From Lachnospiraceae bacterium YSD2013 (GTDB taxonomy: Bacteria; Bacillota; Clostridia; Lachnospirales; Lachnospiraceae): DNA of 64,000 nucleotides. A model generated the notes under the pieces. The model was not told the origin of the DNA, did not search any database, and was given only the letters and a program-made list of their open reading frames with translations. The DNA lies in the NCBI GenBank assembly GCA_900100895.1, contig FMTX01000018.1, forward strand, positions 16,207 through 80,206. The letters are read 5' to 3'. This document shows positions 41,897 to 51,845 of this stretch, piece after piece; position 1 is the stretch's first letter; each line of letters opens with the position of its first letter. The position numbers and the translations under genes are program-made.

Positions 41897-44110
41897 TTAG
41901 AAGCCCTTTTTGTACCGCTTCCAATCCGTGATAAACACCTTACCGTCGCCGCTCTCCGTAAGAATGCCCTCTTCCACAAGCTCCTCAATAAGGCGCACGG
42001 AATCCTCAACCCTGAAAGCCGCACCGAACTGAAAGCCTCTTTCTTTGTCAAAGAAAATGCATTTTTCAGCCTTGCGCTGAAGCGTTACAAATTCCTCATA
42101 AATACGCTGTTTTCTGTAGTAATCGAATACCTTGTCATGAGGCACTTCAAGCCCTCTGTCCTCGCAGAGTCTCTCAATAAGCTCATACTGAGCTCTCGCC
42201 TCGGGCTGGCCCCAAAGACCGGTAATAACATCGTATTCATTAACAGGCTTATAAATCGCCGCAACGTCCTTGGAAGTAACCGCATCCTCGGGCATGGCCG
42301 CAAGCTTATCATAGTCGATTCTGAAAGCCGAATACTCCTCAATCTGCTTAACATGCGACTTAACAATCTTCAATAAATCCGAAGCACTCACAGGCAAAGA
42401 AATCGTATTGCAGGAAAGGTCGGCATCTATCATCTCATTAAGGTATCCCAAAGCCTCGCCGGCCCTGCTGTGTATACCCGCCGCATCATATGCGGAACTC
42501 GTAAGAATGTAGCTGTCATTGTCCCTGTCCATCGACCACTTAAAGCTCTCAAAGCTGTCACCGGTTCTGGCATCCTCAATAAGCGTCAGCACGCTGTATA
42601 ACTTATCGGCATACTCACTTCCCACAACAGCCGTCGCAACTTCCTTAAGAAGCGCTCCGCTGCCCATACCGGGATCCTGCAAAAGCATGCCCGCGCAGTA
42701 AAGCGAGAAGATATTGGCAAGATGGTACGAATCCATCTCGCTCCAGTAAGTGGGCTTGCAAATCTCGTCTTCCTCGGCCGTTCTTAAATATACTTCCTTG
42801 AGAAGCTTTGAATTAACGTTCATCTCGGCAAGCTGGTCAATTTCCATCTCAACAAGATTCCATGACCAGATACCGTAATTAAGCTCCTTGCTCCTGCAGA
42901 TGTTTCTGAAGTCTTCCCACTTTCTTTCGCCCGTGGTCTCAACGCCCGAGTAAAGCGTCACATCTCCGTCCAGCTCACTTTCAAGCAGGAACAAATCAAT
43001 CGTATCCATATAGCTTTCCACGCCGAAGTCGATGTCGGGATTAATCTCCCTGAACTTATCGCGCAATTTGCGGGCAAAGAAAGCTGTATCTTCCTGAGTT
43101 CTAAGGTTAGTCGGATCGTGGAAATGACCGATAACCCTGTCGGAGCAGTCCGCAAGCTCCGCATATATCGAATAATATTTGTCAAAAGTCTCAATCGCCT
43201 TGGGATTCTCGCTCGCAAACTGATACTCAAGCTCGTCAACTCCGTAATAATCCACGGTATCGTCGTCCCAGCCGTATCCGTTAAACTCTGCGCCCCATAC
43301 CCAAAGGGTAAACTTCATGCCCATGGAATGAGCCGCGTCGGCCATAAATCTCAAACGTTCCTGCACATACTCATAGCTTCCGTATGCCGCCCAAGCCGCG
43401 CATATATCTGTCACCTGAATGCCCGTAAATCCGCAGTCATGCATCATCTTCACATATGAATACAGCATGTCGTCCGAGTATGACAGCACCTCACTCTTAA
43501 GGTTAGTAGCCGAATTGTAATAAGCGCCTCTGCTTGTGCTCGTCTTCCAAAGGCAGATAATCGGCTCCCTCTCCCGCATCCAGGGCTCGGCATTATGATA
43601 AACATTCTCGGGAATTCTGACAGCATCACCCACCGTATCAAGCACATGCTCTCTCGCTTCTCCGGCAAAAGAAAGTCCCAGATACAAATTGGCAAATTCC
43701 TTAACCGCCTTCAGGCACTCTTCGTCGTTTCTTCCGCGGATAATGATATTACCGTCTTCAATCAAAATGCGCGGGTCGTATTCGCCGAGCTTCTTGTCCT
43801 TGGAAACAGCAATATACTTGCCGACTCCTCTGAAAGTAAGCTTAGTAGAAAGCTTTTTACCCGTCACCTTATAAATATAATCTCTAAGCTCCGTAGCGGC
43901 TCCGTTAAAACCGCTCTTCTGAACTATCGAATAATCCGTAATAGGCGTCTTTCCCACATAGACTTCTATGCCGACAGGTGTCTCCATAAGGGCATCTTTG
44001 TCTTCAAAAAAGCCCATTTTAAACGCAAACAGGCATCCTGCCAGTGCAAGCAGGACGCCAATGATAAGCGAAATTATAACGTGAAGTTTATTAATCGGGG
44101 TTTTCTTCAT
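41897..44110 (-). CDS. Membrane-anchored glycoside-hydrolase-like protein
   Basis: About 737 residues from ATG 44110, with GGAG overlapping the upstream stop. One N-terminal helix (HVIISLIIGVLLALAGCLFAF) anchors it outside the cell. An alpha/beta domain follows (about 50-145; FNGAATELRDYIYKVTGKKL, ILIEDGNIIIRGRNDEECLKAVKEF), like the domain before the barrel in GH67, GH84 and GH20 enzymes. Next is a TIM-barrel-like region (MMHDCGFTGIQVTDICAAW, MGMKFTLWVWGAEFNGYGW, IDFGVESYMDTIDLFLLE, NYGIWSWNLVEME). I cannot name the family or catalytic residues. It is co-transcribed with the solute-binding-like protein upstream. Confidence 0.75.
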   Translation of the reverse strand: MKKTPINKLHVIISLIIGVLLALAGCLFAFKMGFFEDKDALMETPVGIEVYVGKTPITDYSIVQKSGFNGAATELRDYIYKVTGKKLSTKLTFRGVGKYIAVSKDKKLGEYDPRILIEDGNIIIRGRNDEECLKAVKEFANLYLGLSFAGEAREHVLDTVGDAVRIPENVYHNAEPWMREREPIICLWKTSTSRGAYYNSATNLKSEVLSYSDDMLYSYVKMMHDCGFTGIQVTDICAAWAAYGSYEYVQERLRFMADAAHSMGMKFTLWVWGAEFNGYGWDDDTVDYYGVDELEYQFASENPKAIETFDKYYSIYAELADCSDRVIGHFHDPTNLRTQEDTAFFARKLRDKFREINPDIDFGVESYMDTIDLFLLESELDGDVTLYSGVETTGERKWEDFRNICRSKELNYGIWSWNLVEMEIDQLAEMNVNSKLLKEVYLRTAEEDEICKPTYWSEMDSYHLANIFSLYCAGMLLQDPGMGSGALLKEVATAVVGSEYADKLYSVLTLIEDARTGDSFESFKWSMDRDNDSYILTSSAYDAAGIHSRAGEALGYLNEMIDADLSCNTISLPVSASDLLKIVKSHVKQIEEYSAFRIDYDKLAAMPEDAVTSKDVAAIYKPVNEYDVITGLWGQPEARAQYELIERLCEDRGLEVPHDKVFDYYRKQRIYEEFVTLQRKAEKCIFFDKERGFQFGAAFRVEDSVRLIEELVEEGILTESGDGKVFITDWKRYKKGF

Positions 44111-44114
44111 AAAT

Positions 44115-45668
44115 CTACTCCACAGCAATCTGGGAATTAATCTGTTCCGAAAGAGCCTTCAGGCTTGCTTCGGGATCTGCGCCGTCCCAGATTTCTTTAA
44201 GTGTTATCTCAAGCTGAACCCAGAGGTTGGATGCCTCTACAAGCTTGGATAGCGGAATTGAATCCTCGTATGCTTCCTGGAATATGGCTTCGGGCGATCC
44301 TTTTTCATATCCCGCACCGAGGCAGGACGCAAGTCTTCCGGTTCTCTGATATAACCTTGAAGCGCAGTCCATGGAAATGAACTTGGCAAATTTCTCGGCA
44401 GCTTCTTTGTTAACGGAATAGCCGTTTATTACGACAGCGTCGGTAACCGAAAGTGCTCTTGATTTAAGAGTCTCCTTAACGTAAGGAACCTTTGCGAAAC
44501 CGTATTCATAAACATCTATCGCTTCAACGTCTTTGCGAAGCTTGTCTATCTCTTCGTTAAGAGTCTCGACTCCGCTTGAAGCATCGCCAATCTTGGAAAT
44601 CTCGAATTCCTTGTCCGCGATGGCAGCCTCGAGTTCTTCAATCATGGCGTTCTTGTCGGCGTTGTACTGAGCCGATTTGGCAATCGCATCGCTTGAAACT
44701 ATAGTGTAGAGTGCCTGACCGTCCAGGAACTCATCAAGTGTCGAAGTGTAATCCGTATCGGAACCGAAAGCGAAAATATCGTTAAGGTTCTTGTACGCCT
44801 TCATACACTCAAGTGTATTCTCATTGTAAATGTCGATAAGGTTCGAATCATCACCCGTATCTCCGCCTACAAGCATGTAGTTACCTAAGAATAAGTAATT
44901 GTATAAGACATCGGAGACATCCCATTTTACAAGGTTCTTAACCTTTTCCTTGGCCTCATATCGGTCGGAAAAGTAATAAATATCGTCAAAACTCTGGGGA
45001 ATTATGCTGTCAAGGGTGAGTGTCTCGGCAGGTGCTTCCTCGGTCTCATTGCCCTCTTCTTCGAATTCCATGTTGCCGGATTCATCGTCGGAGAACTCCA
45101 TTTCCTCTCGACTTACACCTTCACCTTGAGCAGTTTCTTCACCGGCATTGACTCTGTCTACCCAGTCCTGAAGATAGGTCTTATTGTACATAAGAGCCGT
45201 GGTCTCAAAAGTAAGCGGGTATCCTATGGTGCTCTTATGGTAAGTTACCGCATCAAGAGCTGCCTTAGGGTAGAATCTTGTATCAAGAACACGGAAAGTA
45301 TTCTTAACCTTGCAGGCAAGACCCGCGAGATATGCTTTTTCAAGGGATTCGTTGGAAAGAATGTACAAATCCGGGAAGTTCTCGCCGGATACAGAAGCGT
45401 CATTGATGGCCTTGACGTACTCAGAAGAGCTTACAAGTACCGGAATAACACGGGTATCGGGATTGGACGCATGGAACTCAACGGCCGCATTGGTAAGGAA
45501 GTCCGTATAACGCTCGTCCGTGTACCAAAAGTAGAGCGTCTGAGTCTGATAATAGGCGTTCTCCTGTTCTTCCTCGGCCAGACGGTTATTCCGATGGCCT
45601 ACATATAATATACCCGTAATCGTTGCAATAATAATCACAACGACCAAAAATCTCTTTCTGAATGACAT
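44115..45668 (-). CDS. Membrane-anchored extracellular solute-binding-like protein
   Basis: The 517-residue protein has an N-terminal signal anchor (RFLVVVIIIATITGILYV) instead of a lipobox. Its fold resembles sugar-binding proteins of ABC importers (TLYFWYTDERYTDFLTNAAVEFHASNPDTRVIPVLVSS, YPLTFETTALMYNKTYLQDW, VINGYSVNKEAAEKFAKFIS). An acidic insertion (EFSDDESGNMEFEEEGNE) and a coiled stretch interrupt it. No permease or ATPase gene is next to it; the only partner is the glycosidase-like protein 4 bases downstream. Ribosome site GAGAGGA. It may present or sense a glycan rather than feed an importer. Confidence 0.8.
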   Translation of the reverse strand: MSFRKRFLVVVIIIATITGILYVGHRNNRLAEEEQENAYYQTQTLYFWYTDERYTDFLTNAAVEFHASNPDTRVIPVLVSSSEYVKAINDASVSGENFPDLYILSNESLEKAYLAGLACKVKNTFRVLDTRFYPKAALDAVTYHKSTIGYPLTFETTALMYNKTYLQDWVDRVNAGEETAQGEGVSREEMEFSDDESGNMEFEEEGNETEEAPAETLTLDSIIPQSFDDIYYFSDRYEAKEKVKNLVKWDVSDVLYNYLFLGNYMLVGGDTGDDSNLIDIYNENTLECMKAYKNLNDIFAFGSDTDYTSTLDEFLDGQALYTIVSSDAIAKSAQYNADKNAMIEELEAAIADKEFEISKIGDASSGVETLNEEIDKLRKDVEAIDVYEYGFAKVPYVKETLKSRALSVTDAVVINGYSVNKEAAEKFAKFISMDCASRLYQRTGRLASCLGAGYEKGSPEAIFQEAYEDSIPLSKLVEASNLWVQLEITLKEIWDGADPEASLKALSEQINSQIAVE

Positions 45669-45701
45669 TACAATCCTCTCAATAACAAGGGAACAAATCC
45701 C

Positions 45702-46892
45702 CTATACCTCGCTCATGCACTCCTTCAGAATCTTAATCATTGCATCAACTTCCGACTCCGTAATTACAAGCGGAGGCACGAATCGTATTATATTGGCACC
45801 TGCGTTAATGAGCACCAGACCCTTCTCAAGAGCCTTGTTGATAATAGGTGCCACAGGCTTATCAAATTCCAGTCCCTGGATGAGTCCCACACCCCTGTGG
45901 GCCACTACTCCCGGAACGGATGTCTTAATCTCTTCAAGCTTGTCGTACAGGTAGTCTCCTACGGTACGCACATTACTTATTATATTTGATTGAGCAAATA
46001 TTTCAAGCACTTTATCCGCAGCGGCGCATGCGAGAGGGTTGCCGCCGTAGGTAGTTCCGTGGTCTCCGGCCTTAAGCGAATTCTGTGCAACCTTTTCCGT
46101 CAAAAGAAAGGCTCCGATAGGCACACCGCATCCCAAAGCCTTGGCAACAGTCATGATATCGGGCTTCACGCCGTACTTCTGCCAAGCAAACATGTAGCCG
46201 GTACGACCCATACCGCACTGAACTTCATCGAGTATCAAAAGAATATCTTTCTCATCGCAAATCTTTCTTACACCCTTAATGAATTCGTCGGTTGCGGGAT
46301 AGATTCCGCCTTCACCCTGAACCGTTTCAAAGATAATCGCGCAGGTCTTGTCGGATACAAGCGCCTTAACGCTCTCCAAATCATTCATCTTGGCAAACTT
46401 AATAAGACCGATGCCCGGCTCGAAAGCCTCGCGGTACTTAGGGTTACCGGTTACGGACAAAGCACCCATGGTACGGCCGTGGAAAGAATGCTCCATAGCG
46501 ATAATCTCATGGTCTGTGCAGCCGTCCTTAAGGTATGCATACTTGCGAGCAGCCTTCAAAGCGCCTTCAATTGCCTCGGCACCGCTGTTTGTAAAGAATA
46601 CACGGTCCATTTCGGCAGCCTTTGTAAGCTTCTTCGCCGCTTCAATGGCGGGAACGTTGTAGTAGTAATTTGATGTGTGAATAATCTTGTCAATCTGATT
46701 TTTCAATGCATCGTTGTATTCTTTGTTATTGTATCCGAGTGCAAATACGGAAATACCGGCTACAAAGTCAAGGTACTTCTTACCTTCCTCGTCGTAAAGG
46801 TATACTCCGTCGCCGTGGTCGAATACCACCTGATAACGGTTATATGTATGAAGAAGCACTTTCTCGGCTTCTTCGATGTGTTCTTTCATCAT
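45702..46892 (-). CDS. argD: Acetylornithine aminotransferase
   Basis: The 396-residue class III PLP aminotransferase has VFDHGDGVYLYDEEGKKYLDFVAGI, FFTNSGAEAIEGALKAARKY, SFHGRTMGALSVTGN, ILILDEVQCGMGRTG and the PLP lysine region DIMTVAKALGCGVPIGAF. It makes N-acetylornithine from the semialdehyde. It is the last gene of GNAT-argJ-argB-argD; argB ends two bases before its start. Start may be the first or second of two adjacent ATG codons. Confidence 0.95.
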   Translation of the reverse strand: MMKEHIEEAEKVLLHTYNRYQVVFDHGDGVYLYDEEGKKYLDFVAGISVFALGYNNKEYNDALKNQIDKIIHTSNYYYNVPAIEAAKKLTKAAEMDRVFFTNSGAEAIEGALKAARKYAYLKDGCTDHEIIAMEHSFHGRTMGALSVTGNPKYREAFEPGIGLIKFAKMNDLESVKALVSDKTCAIIFETVQGEGGIYPATDEFIKGVRKICDEKDILLILDEVQCGMGRTGYMFAWQKYGVKPDIMTVAKALGCGVPIGAFLLTEKVAQNSLKAGDHGTTYGGNPLACAAADKVLEIFAQSNIISNVRTVGDYLYDKLEEIKTSVPGVVAHRGVGLIQGLEFDKPVAPIINKALEKGLVLINAGANIIRFVPPLVITESEVDAMIKILKECMSEV

Positions 46893-46894
46893 AA

Positions 46895-47785
46895 TTATTC
46901 TTCCTCTATTCCGTCGGTCCTAAAGCAGGTTCCGACGCCTTCTTTGGTGAAAATTTCAAGTAACAGGCAATGTGCAATTCTTCCGTCTAAGATATGGACT
47001 CTGCTTACGCCGCCTCTGATAGCGTCCGTACAGTTGGTAAGTTTGGGAAGCATTCCGCCGCCGATAACGCCGGAGTTGATAAGCTCTTCGCCTTCTGTAG
47101 CGGTCATTCTTGAAATAAATGTGGACTTATCGTTAAAGTCTCTGTATACGCCTTCAACATCGGTAAGGAACGCAAGCTTTTCAGCCTTAACAGCCTTAGC
47201 GATAGCGCAAGCCGCGTCGTCGGCATTGATGTTGTATGTGGTGAAATCATCATCGAAACCGATGGGAGATACGATGGGAAGGAAGTCCTTCTCGAGAAGA
47301 TCGAGCAAAATCTTGGTATCCACACCCACAACGTTACCTACGAATCCGATATCCTTGCCGTCGGAATATTTCTTTTCACATTTAAGAAGTCCTCCGTCTT
47401 TACCGGAGATACCTACAGCCTTAACACCGAGCTCCTGAACCATGCTTACAAGAGACTTATTAACCTTACCAAGTACCATCTCGGCAATTTCCATGGTCTC
47501 TGCGTCGGTTACTCTAAGGCCGTTTACGAACTCCGACTTCTTGCCGGTCTTCTCAATCCACTTGCTGATTTCCTTGCCGCCGCCGTGAACGATGATGGGC
47601 TTAAATCCTACAAGTTTCAAAAGGGTTACGTCTTTAATTACGTTTCTCTGAAGTTCGGGATTGCTCATTGCTGAACCGCCGTACTTAACAACGATAATCT
47701 TTCTGTTGAATTTCTGAATGTAGGGGAGCGCCTCGATAAGGACCTCCGCCTTTTTTAAAAGTTCGTCGATTTCTTTCTTCTCCAT
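46895..47785 (-). CDS. argB: Acetylglutamate kinase
   Basis: The 296-residue amino-acid kinase has [34 protein letters not shown], the loop region [20 protein letters not shown] and a C-terminal [11 protein letters not shown] with [28 protein letters not shown]. It phosphorylates N-acetylglutamate, the committed step. The N-terminal helix before strand one ([21 protein letters not shown]) is the type linked to arginine feedback inhibition. Ribosome site AGGAGA. A structured 141-base gap separates it from argJ. Confidence 0.96.
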   Translation of the reverse strand: MEKKEIDELLKKAEVLIEALPYIQKFNRKIIVVKYGGSAMSNPELQRNVIKDVTLLKLVGFKPIIVHGGGKEISKWIEKTGKKSEFVNGLRVTDAETMEIAEMVLGKVNKSLVSMVQELGVKAVGISGKDGGLLKCEKKYSDGKDIGFVGNVVGVDTKILLDLLEKDFLPIVSPIGFDDDFTTYNINADDAACAIAKAVKAEKLAFLTDVEGVYRDFNDKSTFISRMTATEGEELINSGVIGGGMLPKLTNCTDAIRGGVSRVHILDGRIAHCLLLEIFTKEGVGTCFRTDGIEEE

Positions 47786-47926
47786 AACAATATTCTCCTA
47801 ACAATATTTTTAAAGGAATCAGTCCATTTGTGAACTACCAAATGGACTGCGGAACTCTCCGCGTGGCGGCCATTTTAATGCTAATGCCCGCCATCATGAA
47901 TCTACAATACAGATTCATGATTCCTT
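47786..47926 (-). other. Structured argJ-argB intercistronic region
   Basis: Two strong hairpins lie here: GTCCATTTG / CAAATGGAC (47823-47848) and ATCATGAATCT / AGATTCATGAT (47892-47920). A weaker GC-rich pairing lies between them. Neither has a terminator T-run. They may stabilise mRNA ends or mark a processing site that sets the argJ to argB ratio; this is inference. Confidence 0.6.
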
Positions 47927-49150
47927 CTAGCTCCTGTAGTCTGCATTAATCGATACATATTCGTGAGTCAGATCGCAGCCCCAGGCGGTTGCCGAAGCGT
48001 CGCCTAAGTGGAAGTCAGCGATGACCTTAACTTCTTTGTTGGATAAAATCTTTGTGGCTTTTTCCTCAGAAAAGTCGGTGCCTACGCCGTTTTCAAATAT
48101 TAAAATGCTCTCGCCACCGCCCTCAAAAGAAAGGGTTACGTTCTCGGGATCGAAGGTCTCGCCCGAGTAGCCGAATGCGCAAAGAATACGTCCCCAGTTA
48201 GCGTCATGTCCGTAAATGGCGGCCTTGGTAAGGCTGGAACAGATAACGGACTTAGCAAGTACACGCGCCTGCTCTTTGGTCTTCGCATTAACAACGTTAA
48301 CTTCAAGCATTGCGGTAGCGCCTTCGCCGTCTGCAGCCATCTTCTTGGCAAGAGTCTTCATAACCTCGAAAAGAGCTGCTTTGAAGGTCTCGTAGTCCGC
48401 GCCTTCTTTGTCCACTATAGGGTTCTCGGCGAGGCCGTTGGCAAGAACTACCAAAGTATCATTAGTGGAAGTGTCGCCATCGACGGATACCATGTTGAAT
48501 GTGTCCGTAACGTTCTCGGAAAGTGCCTTCTGAAGTAACTTCTTATCTATAGCGCAGTCTGTGGTGATGAAGCCGAGCATCGTGCACATGTTGGGGTGAA
48601 TCATGCCTGCGCCCTTGCACATACCGCCCATTGTTACGGTCTTGCCGCCGATTTGGAAAGATACCGCAACTTCTTTGTTCACCGTGTCGGTGGTCATGAT
48701 GGCCTTGGATGCAAGTGTTCCCGCTTCTTTGGATCCATCAAGGGTCTCGCAGAGCACTGCCGTACCGTTTACAATCTTTTCTATGGGAAGTTGCTTACCG
48801 ATAACGCCGGTGGAAGCAACCAGTGTTCCTTTGACAGGAATGCCCTTTTCCTCGGATACAGCCTTAGCCGTTTCTTCGCAATACTGAAGTCCGAGCTCGC
48901 CGGTGCAGGCATTGGCGATACCTGCATTGATGACTACTGCGGAGACCTTCTCATCGGAAGCAGTAACCGCCTTGTCCCACTGTACGCAGGCTGCCTTCAC
49001 GAGGTTAGATGTATACACGCCTGCCGTGGTGCAGGGAGCATCCGACCAGATCATGGCCATGTCGGTTCTTCCTTCATATTTGATTCCTGCCGCGCAGGAT
49101 GATGCTTTAAAACCTTTAGCTGCGGTGATGCCGCCTTCAATTGTATACAT
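47927..49150 (-). CDS. argJ: Bifunctional glutamate N-acetyltransferase / ornithine acetyltransferase
   Basis: The 407-residue ArgJ autoprocesses at a conserved Ala-Thr-Met-Leu-type site (here GEGATAMLEVNV, cleavage before Thr) and recycles the acetyl group from acetylornithine to glutamate. Other blocks are DMAMIWSDAPCTTAGVYTSN, VINAGIANACTG, LVASTGVIGKQLPIEKI and GMIHPNMCTMLGFITTD. Ribosome site AGGAGGAG. It overlaps the end of the GNAT gene by 14 bases. Confidence 0.96.
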   Translation of the reverse strand: MYTIEGGITAAKGFKASSCAAGIKYEGRTDMAMIWSDAPCTTAGVYTSNLVKAACVQWDKAVTASDEKVSAVVINAGIANACTGELGLQYCEETAKAVSEEKGIPVKGTLVASTGVIGKQLPIEKIVNGTAVLCETLDGSKEAGTLASKAIMTTDTVNKEVAVSFQIGGKTVTMGGMCKGAGMIHPNMCTMLGFITTDCAIDKKLLQKALSENVTDTFNMVSVDGDTSTNDTLVVLANGLAENPIVDKEGADYETFKAALFEVMKTLAKKMAADGEGATAMLEVNVVNAKTKEQARVLAKSVICSSLTKAAIYGHDANWGRILCAFGYSGETFDPENVTLSFEGGGESILIFENGVGTDFSEEKATKILSNKEVKVIADFHLGDASATAWGCDLTHEYVSINADYRS

Positions 49151-49613
49151 TTTGCTCCTCCTGAATATAGCTTATAATATTGTCTCGATTCAGTGTGAAA
49201 TCGTAATAATTCAAATCTTCTCTTTTGGTCCAGCTCATGCTGTTCCAGAAAGCGTTTCCTATATCGTTCTTGGTAAAAGCAATAAGCGATACCTTATTAA
49301 TATGTTCTTCCATAAGCTTTTCCATGCAGTGTACCACCATCGCCTTGCCGATACCGTGGCGTCTGTAGCCTGCATGCACGCATACATGATAGAGGCATCC
49401 TCTTCGTCCGTCGTGACCGCAGAGAATCGCACCGACGATCTTACCGTCAGCCACAGCCACTACGCTGATGCCGGGGTTTCTTTTTAAAAATACCTCTACG
49501 CCCTCTCTCGAATCATCGATACTTCTGATTGCAAAACCCTTGATGGAGTTCCAAAGCGCGAATACTCCGTCGTAGTCTTCAATCGTCATGGGGCGAACCG
49601 TGAACTTATCCAT
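49137..49613 (-). CDS. GNAT-family N-acetyltransferase at the head of the arg operon
   Basis: The 158-residue protein from ATG 49613 (MDKFTVRPMTIEDYDGVFALW; AAGGA upstream) has the acetyl-CoA motif VCVHAGYRRHGIGKAMVVHCMEKL (R/Q-x-x-G-x-G/A). Its overlap with argJ suggests a role in arginine synthesis, perhaps as an N-acetylglutamate synthase that primes the ArgJ cycle. Alternatively it may acetylate an unrelated amine. The frame opens at 49637, eight codons earlier. Confidence 0.85.
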   Translation of the reverse strand: MDKFTVRPMTIEDYDGVFALWNSIKGFAIRSIDDSREGVEVFLKRNPGISVVAVADGKIVGAILCGHDGRRGCLYHVCVHAGYRRHGIGKAMVVHCMEKLMEEHINKVSLIAFTKNDIGNAFWNSMSWTKREDLNYYDFTLNRDNIISYIQEEQNVYN

Positions 49614-49687
49614 AATCCTTAACCTCTCTTTATACACTCCATATATGAATATAACGCATATACGGGTGAAATACCACAGTTTATTTT

Positions 49688-49851
49688 TGCATAACTATAC
49701 AGCCGATTTGAATATTATGCAAGAGTTTATACATATTTTTGTGTAATATTTATAGTTTGAATCTATTTTTATGCAGATTTTTGTACTTGCATTTGCATAA
49801 ATATGGGTATATATTAAGGAAGACACGAAAGCAGAGCCCCAAACGAGGGCT
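49688..49851 (+). promoter_or_regulatory. argG promoter, ARG-box-like sites and leader hairpin
   Basis: TGCATAACTATACA (49688-49701) fits the ArgR half-site pair TGNAT-N4-ATNCA exactly. TGAATATTATGCA (49709-49721) and TGCATAAATATGGG (49794-49807) are close matches. The last lies in the spacer of the promoter TTGCAT (49787-49792), 17 bases, TATATT (49810-49815), an ideal repression site. A small hairpin with TTTT (AGCCC / GGGCT, 49836-49854) follows in the leader and might attenuate. Confidence 0.65.
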
Positions 49852-49889
49852 TTTCATGAATAAAAATACACATAAGGAGATTAGTTACA

Positions 49890-51116
49890 ATGGCTAAAGA
49901 AAAAGTAATTCTTGCGTACTCCGGCGGACTTGATACAACTGCTATCATTCCCTGGCTTAAGGAAAATTTTGATTATGAAGTAATCTGCGTCTGCGTTGAC
50001 TGCGGTCAGGGCAACGAGCTTGACGGTCTTGAAGAGAGAGCCAAGTACTGCGGCGCAGAGAAGTTATATATTGAAAACGTAATCGACGAGTTCTGCGATG
50101 AGTACATCGTTCCCTGTGTACAGGCTCACGCAGTATATGAGAATAAGTACTTACTCGGTACTTCAATGGCTCGTCCCGTAATTGCAAAGCGTCTTGTTGA
50201 AATCGCACGTAAGGAAGGCGCTACCGCAATCTGTCACGGCGCTACCGGTAAGGGTAACGACCAAATCCGTTTTGAGCTTGGTATCAAGGCTCTTGCTCCC
50301 GACTTAAAGATTATCGCTGCATGGCGTAACGACAAGTGGACACTTGATTCCCGTGAGTCAGAAATCGAATACTGCAAGCAGCACGGAATCGAGCTTCCTT
50401 TCTCCGCTGACAACTCTTACAGCCGTGACCGTAACATCTGGCACATCAGCCACGAAGGTCTCGAGCTTGAAGATCCTGCCAACGAGCCTAACTTCGATCA
50501 CCTTCTTGTTCTTGGCGTAACTCCCGAGAAGGCACCCAATGAAGGTGAGTACGTAACCCTTTCTTTTGAGAAGGGTGTACCTACCGCTGTTAACGGCAAA
50601 AAGATGAAAGTATCCGAAATCATCACCGAACTTAACAAATTAGGCGGCAAACACGGCATCGGAATTGTGGATATCGTAGAAAATCGTGTTGTAGGCATGA
50701 AATCCCGTGGCGTATATGAGACTCCCGGTGGTACAATATTATACGAAGCTCATCAGCAGCTCGAAGAGTTAATCTTAGACCGCGACACCTACCGTGAAAA
50801 AGAAGAAATGGGCAACAAGTTTGCGCAGATTGTATACGAAGGTAAGTGGTTCACTCCTCTTCGTGAGGCATGCCAGGCTTTCATCGAGAAGACTCAGGAA
50901 TATGTAACCGGCGAAGTTAAGTTTAAGCTCTACAAGGGCAACATCATCAAGGCCGGCACCACTTCTCCTTACTCACTTTACAATGAAAAGATTGCATCCT
51001 TCACAACCGGCGACCTTTACGATCACCACGACGCAGAAGGCTTCATCAACCTCTTCGGTCTTTCCACCAAGGTTCGCGCCATGAAGATGCAGGAAGTAGC
51101 CAAGAACGGAAAATAA
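49890..51116 (+). CDS. argG: Argininosuccinate synthase
   Basis: The 408-residue enzyme joins citrulline and aspartate with ATP. It has the N-type ATP pyrophosphatase loop [40 protein letters not shown], and [22 protein letters not shown]. The length is normal. Ribosome site AAGGAGA. It is divergent from the argJ-argB-argD operon and preceded by ARG-box-like sites. The small DUF1294 gene follows after two bases. Confidence 0.97.
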   Translation: MAKEKVILAYSGGLDTTAIIPWLKENFDYEVICVCVDCGQGNELDGLEERAKYCGAEKLYIENVIDEFCDEYIVPCVQAHAVYENKYLLGTSMARPVIAKRLVEIARKEGATAICHGATGKGNDQIRFELGIKALAPDLKIIAAWRNDKWTLDSRESEIEYCKQHGIELPFSADNSYSRDRNIWHISHEGLELEDPANEPNFDHLLVLGVTPEKAPNEGEYVTLSFEKGVPTAVNGKKMKVSEIITELNKLGGKHGIGIVDIVENRVVGMKSRGVYETPGGTILYEAHQQLEELILDRDTYREKEEMGNKFAQIVYEGKWFTPLREACQAFIEKTQEYVTGEVKFKLYKGNIIKAGTTSPYSLYNEKIASFTTGDLYDHHDAEGFINLFGLSTKVRAMKMQEVAKNGK

Positions 51117-51118
51117 TT

Positions 51119-51418
51119 ATGCCTAGCACTACAATCTGGATTATCGTTTACTTTGCGGTCGCCAATCTCTTCGGATTTGCCTCCATGGGAATGGACAAGT
51201 ACCGCGCGCAGAACCACAAATGGCGCATCAGCGAAGCAATGCTCTTCTTCTTTGCGATTATCGGCGGAAGCATCGGCTCCATCATCGGCATGAAGTTCTT
51301 TCGCCATAAGACCAAGCATAAGAAGTTCACAATCGGCCTGCCCATAATACTTCTTATCCAGATTGCAATAGTGATTTACTTAATTGTAAGTCCGCAGCTT
51401 AATATCACGATACAGTAG
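51119..51418 (+). CDS. DUF1294 membrane protein
   Basis: The 99-residue protein has three hydrophobic segments and the DUF1294 pattern SMGMDKYRAQNHKWRISEAMLFFFAIIGGSIGSIIGMKFFRHKTKHKKF. Function unknown. It starts two bases after the argG stop and is therefore translated from the argG mRNA; no functional tie to arginine is known. Confidence 0.9.
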   Translation: MPSTTIWIIVYFAVANLFGFASMGMDKYRAQNHKWRISEAMLFFFAIIGGSIGSIIGMKFFRHKTKHKKFTIGLPIILLIQIAIVIYLIVSPQLNITIQ

Positions 51419-51422
51419 ACAA

Positions 51423-51453
51423 AACCCCGAGACTTTTAAAGCCTCGGGGTTCT
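51423..51453 (+). terminator. argG-DUF1294 terminator, also facing RidA
   Basis: The 9-base stem AACCCCGAG / CTCGGGGTT is followed by CTTATT. It lies between convergent genes and has A-runs on the far side, so it can work both ways. Confidence 0.85.
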
Positions 51454-51455
51454 TA

Positions 51456-51827
51456 TTATACTTCTGCAATTATTTCAATTTCACATAAAACGTTCTTCGG
51501 AAGAGCCTTAACAGCTACGCAGCTTCTTGCAGGCTTGGATGTGAAATACTTGGCGTATACGCCGTTGAATGCGGCGAAATCACCCATATCAGCAAGGAAG
51601 CAGGTAGTCTTAACTACGTGTTCAAAATCGGTGCCTGCTGCCTTAAGGAGCTCGCCGATGTTCTTGCATACAAGTTCGGTCTGCTCTTCGATAGTACCGT
51701 TAAGAACTTCGCTTGTGGCGGGATTGATGGCAATCTGGCCTGATGCAAAGAACAATCCGTTTGTGATGTAACCCTGTGAGTAAGGGCCGATGGCCTGAGG
51801 GGCCTTATCTGTTGCTACAACTTTCAT
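51456..51827 (-). CDS. ridA: RidA/YjgF-family reactive enamine/imine deaminase
   Basis: The 123-residue protein has the RidA signature GPYSQGYITNGLFFASGQIAINP, KTTCFLADMGDFAAFNGVYAKYF and RSCVAVKALPKNVLCEIEIIA, with the catalytic Arg in ARSCVAV. It hydrolyses reactive 2-aminoacrylate-type enamines formed by PLP enzymes. Ribosome site AGGAGAG. It follows a small unknown gene by 18 bases. Confidence 0.94.
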   Translation of the reverse strand: MKVVATDKAPQAIGPYSQGYITNGLFFASGQIAINPATSEVLNGTIEEQTELVCKNIGELLKAAGTDFEHVVKTTCFLADMGDFAAFNGVYAKYFTSKPARSCVAVKALPKNVLCEIEIIAEV

Positions 51828-51845
51828 AATGTACTCTCCTGTTCT

